The notes under the pieces were generated by a model that worked only from the letters and a program-made list of their open reading frames with translations, was not told the DNA's origin and did no database searches. 5,380 bases of DNA from Bacteroidota bacterium (lineage in GTDB: Bacteria > Bacteroidota > Ignavibacteria > UBA10030 > SZUA-254): NCBI GenBank assembly GCA_004322375.1, contig SCUC01000286.1:1-5380 (forward strand). The letters are read 5' to 3'. The position numbers were made by a program, and so were the translations under genes. This document shows positions 1 through 4,944 of this stretch, piece by piece; the first letter of the stretch is position 1, and each line of letters begins with the position of its first letter.

Positions 1-1599
1 AAATTGTACAACCGGTGTAGCAATTTTTCCCCACCATGTTCCCCACCGGTTTGCAGGGGTTGCAGCATACTCTTGAATTGTCCACAAGTCAATATCATTC
101 GACGGGTCAACAACAGTATTGGTATAATCTCCCCAGCGATTTTCATCTCCGGTAAATGTCTTGTAATATGGATTTTCCCCCGCTTTGAGCTCGACTTCGT
201 CGCGCAATGTATTAACGGCATCGGAAGCCGAGCGGTAGGAATACCACCCGCTTGCATACGTCGTTGCAGAAAACTTTGAATAACCGATTACCACTTCATC
301 ATTGCTATTGACGCCAATGCTGGGAAACGCATAAAAATTTGTGTTCGTGGGGTCATCCACGCGACTCCGCTGCGTGATGACGCCGCCCGTAGTAAGCTCC
401 CACCATTGCACCGAGCTTCTCGTTGTTGTCCCCGATGCAGGGAGAAAAACTGTTTGTGTCGTCCAGAGCGAACCATTGCGATAAACCACATTTTGAATTC
501 GCGAATCATTTGCCGCTATTTTTTGAACTGAACCAAGCTGCGGGGCAAAATCCGGTCCACCCGTCGCATCTTCCTGCCACGGATTTGCCGTGGTTACAAA
601 TGATGAGGGGGTTACTACCTCAGACCCAATCGAACCTGTTATCGTGTACAGCCGTAAAAACCCGTTACCGCCGGAATTGCCGTTCCAGTTTTGAACAAGA
701 TATAATGTTGACAAACTATTATCATACGTAAGCGCCGGCACCTGTGTGCCGCCAAGACTCATATCTAAAGAAACCAACGTATGTGTAGCGGCAACATCTG
801 TATATAAATCCGATTTCTTAAAGATGTAAACTTTGGAATTGCTAAACGCTCCCGCCATCGTGAACATATTGATTTGTACGGTTATCCAATCTTTGTTGAA
901 TCCGACGCAGGGGTAGTCTGCCCATTTCGTATTCGTCGGGTCCGCGTCCACGGAGAATAAATTCCAGCTTCCCGTCGGATCGCTTGTGGCGGAAACTCCA
1001 ATGAGAATAGCAGAGCTTGCAAGCTGGGGATTTGCGGCGGAAACAAATATCCAATGATTCGCGTAGGGGTCGTACAAAATCCGCGGGTCAAAGGCATTGG
1101 GGCTTCCCAGGCTCGACCAGAACAAATCAAGAGACATTGTACTAATGACGCCACCCGTTTTATCCTGAATCCGCACCTGTGAATTCAACGTTACCATTAA
1201 ATGACTCGGACCTGCTGCGCCATGAACATCTGGAGGGATAGCAGTATTGTTGTCTGATAACGCTGCAAAATCATCGGCGGGAGGAGGAGACGGGGAACTC
1301 ATGATTTCCGCGGGAATTTTGATGTGGAGTCCTTCGGGCATATCCGTAGGAAGCCCTACGCCTTCAGGTACGGGAAGATATCGTGGCGGCTCAACCTCCG
1401 GTGGAATCTTTTTTAATCTCGTATGGATTCCTATTTCAGGCGTTGCCGACGCCGCAACCGAGAGAAAATTGATAGCTGCCCGGCGTGTTTCCACTCCCGG
1501 AGCGCCGCCAATTGGCTGGGCTTGTACGATTGATGATATGAGAAGAAAAAGAACAACACAAACAATTACATTGACGCGGATATTGTATAAAGTAACCAT
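1..1599 (-). CDS. Secreted beta-propeller-like protein (PPD-GA-GP-HLM family), 3' end outside window
   Basis: This frame stays open from an ATG at 1599 to the left edge, giving 533 codons with no stop, so the C-terminus is missing. Residues 1-27 form a signal peptide (hydrophobic core about 10-25, likely cleavage after VQA), so the protein is exported. Residues 66-108 are a proline-rich linker. A motif at 121-135 (IPPDVHGAAGPSHLM) opens the conserved part. It is followed by FDPRILYDPYANHWIFVS (170-187), SATSDPTGSWNLFSVDAD (203-220), the WADYPCVGFNKDWITVQ segment (226-242), and VVDPSNDIDLW plus RWGTWWGKIA (496-527). From memory, this order of motifs is typical of large secreted proteins predicted to fold as beta-propellers; no enzymatic activity can be assigned. 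An AAAGGA Shine-Dalgarno sits 5 bases before the ATG, with a strong promoter just upstream. In Bacteroidota relatives such proteins often end in a type IX secretion sorting domain, which would lie beyond the window. Coding status is confident; the function is not known. Confidence 0.9.
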   Translation of the reverse strand, partial: MVTLYNIRVNVIVCVVLFLLISSIVQAQPIGGAPGVETRRAAINFLSVAASATPEIGIHTRLKKIPPEVEPPRYLPVPEGVGLPTDMPEGLHIKIPAEIMSSPSPPPADDFAALSDNNTAIPPDVHGAAGPSHLMVTLNSQVRIQDKTGGVISTMSLDLFWSSLGSPNAFDPRILYDPYANHWIFVSAANPQLASSAILIGVSATSDPTGSWNLFSVDADPTNTKWADYPCVGFNKDWITVQINMFTMAGAFSNSKVYIFKKSDLYTDVAATHTLVSLDMSLGGTQVPALTYDNSLSTLYLVQNWNGNSGGNGFLRLYTITGSIGSEVVTPSSFVTTANPWQEDATGGPDFAPQLGSVQKIAANDSRIQNVVYRNGSLWTTQTVFLPASGTTTRSSVQWWELTTGGVITQRSRVDDPTNTNFYAFPSIGVNSNDEVVIGYSKFSATTYASGWYSYRSASDAVNTLRDEVELKAGENPYYKTFTGDENRWGDYTNTVVDPSNDIDLWTIQEYAATPANRWGTWWGKIATPVVQF

Positions 1600-1604
1600 A
1601 AGTT

Positions 1605-1610
1605 TCCTTT
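1605..1610 (-). promoter_or_regulatory. Ribosome binding site AAAGGA
   Basis: Reading the minus strand, AAAGGA is followed by five bases (AACTT) and then the ATG at 1599. This spacing fixes the start of the large secreted-protein gene and agrees with the signal peptide that begins there. Confidence 0.75.
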
Positions 1611-1633
1611 GATAGAGGTAATTAGAACGTAGC

Positions 1634-1662
1634 ATAATAAGCTAAAATAATAGAAAAGTCAA
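1634..1662 (-). promoter_or_regulatory. Sigma-70-type promoter for the secreted propeller gene
   Basis: On the minus strand, TTGACT (1662-1657, 5 of 6 consensus bases) is followed by exactly 17 bases and then TATTAT (1639-1634, 5 of 6 consensus bases). Transcription would begin near 1627, giving a leader of roughly 28 bases that contains the AAAGGA site. The spacer is AT-rich. The match is close to ideal and correctly placed, so this gene is probably transcribed separately from its upstream neighbour. Whether the host's main sigma factor uses this consensus is not known from the window. Confidence 0.7.
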
Positions 1663-1833
1663 GCGAATAAATCACTTTGGGGGAGTTTATTTTGGCATTG
1701 AGGAAGGAAACAGGGCTAACTCAATATGCTCACTTCCACTCATCCCCACTCTCCCGTAGAACTTTGCTTTGAAATAAACCCAACAAACCCACAATTAAAA
1801 TGTCCAAATTCCACTTTTATTCAACCAACACTC

Positions 1834-1895
1834 TGACATTTTGACATTGAATACGGTATGTGTCTAAAATGTCGAACCTGTCAAACTTGTCAAAA
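1834..1895. repeat. Cluster of TGTC(n)AA short repeats in both orientations
   Basis: Three imperfect 9-bp units lie in tandem at 1869-1895: ATGTCGAAC, CTGTCAAAC and TTGTCAAAA. Two TGACATT copies with period 8 (1834-1840 and 1842-1848) carry the same core in reverse orientation. Isolated copies occur nearby, TGTCCAAA at 1801 and TGTCTAAA at 1861. GACATTTT (1835-1842) and AAAATGTC (1866-1873) are perfect 8-bp inverted repeats 23 bases apart. This looks like a degenerate intergenic repeat; it could also be a cluster of protein-binding half-sites. Confidence 0.6.
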
Positions 1896-1999
1896 TTCAT
1901 AGACCCAAATAGCTCTCTGAAATATCTTGACAATTCTCTAATGATACCGTGCTATCACTGTCCACACTCTGCAGAAACTGCCTCGGCAAAGAATGCAAC

Positions 2000-2056
2000 A
2001 CTTTGCAACTTTGCAAAAGAGTACCACTTTTTACAAACTTTGCAAAGTTGCAAAGT
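2000..2056. repeat. Perfect 18-bp inverted repeat built from TTGCAA palindromes
   Basis: The left arm ACTTTGCAACTTTGCAAA (2000-2017) is the exact reverse complement of the right arm (2039-2056), with a 21-base loop between them. Each arm contains two TTGCAA palindromes 8 bases apart (2003, 2011, 2040, 2048), and the left arm is a direct repeat of CTTTGCAA. The stem is AT-rich and neither side has a following T-run, so a standard intrinsic terminator is not supported. It sits 72 bases past the stop of the gene ending at 2128. A palindromic repeat element, a dimeric protein-binding site or an RNA-stabilising stem are all possible. Confidence 0.85.
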
Positions 2057-2127
2057 TCCCATTACTCGGCAACGTTGGCATGATGTTTATTGTGAAAAAG
2101 TCCGTGACACCTTGGAAAAAACTGATA

Positions 2128-3132
2128 TTATTCTTCTTCAAATGAAAATGATTCATTATTCCAATAATACCTACTGACTTTTTTCCAGTTAATTGCTTCC
2201 GGGTCAAGACTAATAGGCGTTCTTTCATCTTCGGGTAAAAAAAATACATGCTGTATTTGACCAAATTCCACATTACATCCATTCTGCATCGTTTCTTCTT
2301 CTACGATGTCTAAGAATCCGTCTTGGTTGATATCAACAAAATCTACATTACGTATAATGCAAGTTTCATTTACTCCATCAAATAATGTGAGTTCCGCAGG
2401 TCTTGAGCTAAATAAAATATTAAATTTTCCATTCATGATGCTTCGATAGACTTCTTCCTCAAGAATATATCCAGTTCCCCAACTCATACGAGAGGTCTTG
2501 ATTATATTACACCCGTTTAAAGTACTAAAAATAAAATGACATCCTCGGGACCTTATTTCAAAATGATCCAAAAAAATCCATTTACTTAAATTATTTTCAA
2601 AAAGATAGAAAGAACCGTTCCCCGGAGAACTAGAATCTATAAGGATGTAATAAGTTAAACTATCCTTTGAGGGAGGAATTTTATATAGTGTGAAATAACC
2701 ACCAATCTGAAATTGTTCAACACAATGCTTTTTATTGTAATTGCTTTTTACTAAACGGATTTCATCCACCCATTCAAAGGTTGACGTGTCAATATGCGGT
2801 TTATCGTTGTTAGCTTTATATGTAAGGAGGAAATCAATAACGAATTTATTATTTAAGGAATCGCGCATTTTAATAATGCGTTGTTGTGACTCAACTATTC
2901 TCTGCCTCTTTTCCTTTTCAATCACTTCCTTTGGTCTTGAGCGTAAAAACGTTTCCTCGTTTATCAAACCTTTCTTATAGAGGTAGTCAAGTAAACTATC
3001 TCGTTCAGTTTGCGGATACGTAATCGTTATCATGCACAAAGTAAAAAAGAAAACATATTTTATTCTTTTTACTGGGGCATCATGGACCACTCCTTGACGC
3101 CTACACCTGATTCTGTTTAAAATTCTGAACAT
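2128..3132 (-). CDS. Exported protein of unknown function with DINQDGFLD loop; start uncertain
   Basis: I do not recognise the family. The certain part begins with a signal-peptide-like segment, KRIKYVFFFTLCMITITYPQ (codons from about 3069), followed by a charged helical stretch (KEVIEKEKRQRIVESQQRII, possible coiled coil) and a mixed alpha/beta body. Near the C-terminus NVDFVDINQDGFLDIVEE matches a DxNxDGxxxD calcium-binding loop of the FG-GAP/VCBS or EF-hand type. The protein is probably secreted or periplasmic. Coordinates use the in-frame ATG at 3132 (334 residues), but this lacks a convincing ribosome binding site and gives a 20-residue N-extension before the signal peptide. The frame stays open upstream to a TTG at 3267. 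A GTG lies at 3090, and the best ribosome binding site leads to an out-of-frame ATG at 3083. The gene is AT-rich: 20 of 60 bases are G or C at 2221-2280, against 31 of 60 at 4381-4440. This suggests different ancestry or weak constraint. Confidence 0.75.
   Translation of the reverse strand: MFRILNRIRCRRQGVVHDAPVKRIKYVFFFTLCMITITYPQTERDSLLDYLYKKGLINEETFLRSRPKEVIEKEKRQRIVESQQRIIKMRDSLNNKFVIDFLLTYKANNDKPHIDTSTFEWVDEIRLVKSNYNKKHCVEQFQIGGYFTLYKIPPSKDSLTYYILIDSSSPGNGSFYLFENNLSKWIFLDHFEIRSRGCHFIFSTLNGCNIIKTSRMSWGTGYILEEEVYRSIMNGKFNILFSSRPAELTLFDGVNETCIIRNVDFVDINQDGFLDIVEEETMQNGCNVEFGQIQHVFFLPEDERTPISLDPEAINWKKVSRYYWNNESFSFEEE
3078..3095 (-). promoter_or_regulatory. Strong ribosome binding site leading to an ATG out of frame with the gene
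   Basis: On the minus strand AAGGAG (3095-3090) is followed by six bases and then ATGATG (3083-3078), the best start signal near the signal peptide of the downstream gene. In the sequence as given, this ATG reads only four codons (MMPQ) before TAA. One extra C in the CCCC run at 3077-3074 would instead give MMPPVKRIKYVFFF, a textbook signal peptide in the frame of the gene. Either a base is missing, the gene start is mutated, or the true start is elsewhere. Confidence 0.55.
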
Positions 3133-3133
3133 C

Positions 3134-3208
3134 TTATTCCCAATCAGACTTAACATACTGCACGGGCTGTTCTCCATTAATGTAATTTCCATTCTTGTGC
3201 GGTAGCAT
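3134..3208 (-). CDS. Possible 24-residue leader ORF
   Basis: An ATG at 3208 opens 24 codons (MLPHKNGNYINGEQPVQYVK then SDWE) and ends in TAA one base before the candidate ATG at 3132 of the next gene. The composition is balanced and protein-like, and the stop-to-start spacing would suit reinitiation. There is no clear Shine-Dalgarno before its ATG, and the same DNA is also open in the frame of the downstream gene, so at most one reading is likely to be real. It may be an unrelated chance ORF or a relic. Confidence 0.2.
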   Translation of the reverse strand: MLPHKNGNYINGEQPVQYVKSDWE

Positions 3209-3260
3209 ACGTTTCGTAGAGAATCATCCTCGACACCCATTACAAAGCCCATCACTCCTC

Positions 3261-3332
3261 TACTCAACTACTCATATACTCAACTACTCACATACTCATC
3301 TACTCACATACTCACATACTCATCTACTCAAC
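3261..3332. repeat. Nine tandem 8-bp repeats, TACTCAnn
   Basis: On the plus strand nine consecutive octamers share an invariant TACTCA followed by a variable pair: AC, TA, AC, CA, TC, CA, CA, TC, AC. A degenerate tenth unit (CACTCCTC) precedes them at 3253-3260. On the coding strand the unit reads nnTGAGTA. Since 8 is not a multiple of 3, it places stop codons in every frame. The last unit overlaps the 3' end of the amidohydrolase gene and encodes its final Val-Glu and TAG. Variation only at two of eight positions argues against simple slippage of identical units. Confidence 0.9.
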
Positions 3333-4193
3333 CATCTTCTTCCCGTTCACCCGCAATCGTTCAAAGAACGAATCTCCTCTCAACTGAAACTGGTCAATGG
3401 GAATTTTAAACAGCCGCACAGAATTCTCAAACATTATTTTCCGCTTATCCTTCACCGGAATTTTTATCTCATCCATAAAATCCAGATACGATTCCATCGA
3501 GGAAATGGGCCAATCGCTGCCGTACAAACATTTATCCGGCTCCAATCCCCACACAATCATTTCGTGAAGCTGCTTTGCCATGTATTGTTCAAACCTGTCG
3601 GTAAAATTACCAAGCACCAGCCCGGAAAAATCCGTATAGACATTGGCATTTTTATACACAACCTCCATGCAGTCCCGGAACCAGGGATTTCCTAGATGAC
3701 AAATTACTATTTTCAACTTCGGGTGGTCAACGGCAAGGTCATCGCAGTGAAGCGGGTGAGAATATTTAATTTTTCCTTTTGGAGTGAATGTATCTCCCGT
3801 ATGCACCATCAATGGTATCTCCATCTCCTGCGCCAGCTCGAACAGAGGCTCCAGCTTCGCGTCGTTCGGATAAAACTCCTGGTAGCCGGGATAAATTTTC
3901 AGCCCGCGTACTTTACCTTCGCGGATATATTCACGTAATTCAATCAGTTCATCCTTGTGGAACGTATAGTAATTAATACCGGCTACAACATAGATGCTAT
4001 TGAGATGTCGCGTAGCTTCCACAACGCTGCGCGTTGAGGGACGCCCCGGCGTGATTTTATAGGAAGTCAGCACAAGAGAAATGGTAACGCGATTCTTCCT
4101 CATCTCACGTTGTAAATTTTCTAAGCTCGTTGCGAGCGATTCCTGCTCTTCGTTATGGTAGTTATTAAGGTGGGTGTGACAATCTATAATCAC
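3324..4193 (-). CDS. Metal-dependent amidohydrolase, Amidohydro_2 TIM-barrel family
   Basis: The 289-residue protein is a complete member of the amidohydrolase-related (Amidohydro_2) superfamily. Metal ligands are visible in order: HTH at residues 6-8 after the first strand, His131 in MVHTGD, His166 in CHLGNP and Asp227 in YGSDWP. GLKIYP (97-102) carries a conserved lysine region, and the C-terminal ENSVRLF (256-262) is the usual family ending. Relatives include lactone hydrolases and decarboxylases such as ACMSD; the substrate cannot be read from sequence. There is no signal peptide, so it is cytosolic. It starts with GTG in a GTGA overlap with the upstream membrane-protein gene, which points to coupled translation and perhaps a shared role. 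The final codons lie within the TACTCA octamer array, so the extreme C-terminus after about residue 285 may be non-native. The downstream gene is 191 bases or more away. Confidence 0.93.
   Translation of the reverse strand: MIIDCHTHLNNYHNEEQESLATSLENLQREMRKNRVTISLVLTSYKITPGRPSTRSVVEATRHLNSIYVVAGINYYTFHKDELIELREYIREGKVRGLKIYPGYQEFYPNDAKLEPLFELAQEMEIPLMVHTGDTFTPKGKIKYSHPLHCDDLAVDHPKLKIVICHLGNPWFRDCMEVVYKNANVYTDFSGLVLGNFTDRFEQYMAKQLHEMIVWGLEPDKCLYGSDWPISSMESYLDFMDEIKIPVKDKRKIMFENSVRLFKIPIDQFQLRGDSFFERLRVNGKKMVE
4190..4193 (-). promoter_or_regulatory. GTGA stop-start overlap (translational coupling)
   Basis: The TGA that ends the membrane-protein gene (4192-4190) shares bases with the GTG that starts the amidohydrolase gene (4193-4191). 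Only a weak purine stretch precedes the GTG, so translation of the enzyme probably depends on ribosomes finishing the upstream gene. Confidence 0.75.
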
Positions 4194-4861
4194 TTCGAAT
4201 CTTTCTTAAAGATTGAGTCCAAAAATTTCGCAGCCCACTCCTTCCCGCCCATGCCGAATGCGAGCGCGAAACCAAAACATACCGCCCCAAATGCGATTTG
4301 AAAGGCTGAAACTAAAATAGAGCCGCCAATGGATAGCTGCTCTAACGCGATGAATCCGATAAATATTATCACCATATATTTCGCGAGAGCGCCGAGTACT
4401 CCCCCGTTCGACATCCCGATAGTATTCAAATACGTTGTTAATGCCGCTTGAACGAATTTTGCTAAAAATATTCCGAAGATAAGAATTAACATCGCCGCGA
4501 TAAACGTCGGGATGTAAAATACCAGCTTGTTGAAAATATCAGTCGTAGATTGCAGCCCCAGCACGTTCAACGTTGCAAGGATAACCGAAACCATGATGAA
4601 CCAGTAAACAGTTCGCGCGAGAAGAGTCACAGTTGTGTATTGAACTCCCCCAAGGAGAAGAAAATCTTCGATGCCCACTTTTTCCGCGATGTTATCTATG
4701 CGAAGCAGCTTGAATATTTTCAGGGCGATTTTTCGAATAGAATCTGCTATAACCCAGCCGATAATTAAGAGAAGAAATCCCGCTAACAAGCGAACGAGAA
4801 ATATCCCGAAGTTTTTATAGAACAATTTTAATGATTCAAGAATATCCAGTATCTCATCCAT
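4190..4861 (-). CDS. Conserved TM-helix membrane protein, MscS-like without beta domain
   Basis: The 223-residue protein has about five membrane helices: roughly 17-40, 81-103, 112-137, 156-174 and 180-204. It ends in the motif FGMGGKEWAAKFLDSIFKK. The paired-helix pattern and the ALAFGMGGKEWA signature resemble the conserved TM-helix (TM_helix, PF05552) proteins related to small mechanosensitive channels such as CmpX. The soluble beta-sandwich domain that follows the pore helix in true MscS channels is absent, because the protein stops 19 residues after GMG. It acts in the inner membrane; ion conduction is plausible but unproven. The ATG at 4861 has AAGGA (4876-4872) at a rather long 10-base spacing. 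The gene overlaps the following amidohydrolase by four bases and lies 83 bases after the propeller gene. Confidence 0.88.
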   Translation of the reverse strand: MDEILDILESLKLFYKNFGIFLVRLLAGFLLLIIGWVIADSIRKIALKIFKLLRIDNIAEKVGIEDFLLLGGVQYTTVTLLARTVYWFIMVSVILATLNVLGLQSTTDIFNKLVFYIPTFIAAMLILIFGIFLAKFVQAALTTYLNTIGMSNGGVLGALAKYMVIIFIGFIALEQLSIGGSILVSAFQIAFGAVCFGFALAFGMGGKEWAAKFLDSIFKKDSK

Positions 4862-4906
4862 ACTACCGAAATCCTTGCATTACAATGTCAGCATGAGCCA
4901 TATCTA

Positions 4907-4938
4907 CAAAAATAAAGAAAGGGAGGACAATATACAAA
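4907..4938 (-). promoter_or_regulatory. Possible Bacteroidota-type promoter for the membrane protein / amidohydrolase pair
   Basis: On the minus strand TTTG (4938-4935) is followed by 20 bases and TATTTTTG (4914-4907), which fits the Bacteroidota pattern TTTG / TAnnTTTG. Transcription would start near 4900, about 39 bases before the ATG at 4861. The stretch is T-rich, so a chance match is quite possible, and the two genes might instead be transcribed from further upstream with the propeller gene. Confidence 0.35.
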
Positions 4939-4944
4939 AGGAGG

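Larger units (their letters stand above)
1600..2127. other. Non-coding region with promoter, TGTC repeats and inverted repeat
   Basis: These 528 bases separate two minus-strand genes and hold no credible coding sequence. From right to left they contain the long TTGCAA-based inverted repeat (2000-2056), a cluster of TGTCnAA motifs (about 1801-1895), an unremarkable AT-rich stretch, and the promoter and ribosome binding site of the secreted propeller gene. A plus-strand frame from a GTG at 1860 reads through the repeats, but its first residues (SKMSNLSNLSKF) only reflect the repeat unit. No stem followed by a T-run is seen, so no terminator for the right-hand gene is identified. Confidence 0.6.

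Noticed and set aside
1247..1612. Plus-strand ORF of 121 codons
   Set aside because: It is antisense to the N-terminal part of the secreted propeller gene, which has a signal peptide, ribosome binding site, promoter and family motifs.
1927..1955. Plus-strand promoter from a perfect TTGACA
   Set aside because: The hexamer 17 bases downstream is TGCTAT, a poor -10, and no plus-strand gene follows.
2000..2056. Intrinsic terminator
   Set aside because: The stem is AT-rich and neither strand has a T-run after it, so the standard terminator form is absent.
1860..2177. Plus-strand ORF of 105 codons starting with GTG
   Set aside because: It reads through the TGTCnAA repeats (SKMSNLSNLSKF) and the long inverted repeat, has no Shine-Dalgarno, and its end overlaps the coding end of the opposite-strand gene.
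3253..3332. CRISPR array
   Set aside because: The units are 8 bases with no unique spacers; it is a simple tandem repeat.
3195..3695. Plus-strand ORF of 166 codons
   Set aside because: Its THLLTYSHTHLL segment is just the octamer array translated, and the rest is antisense to the well-supported amidohydrolase gene.
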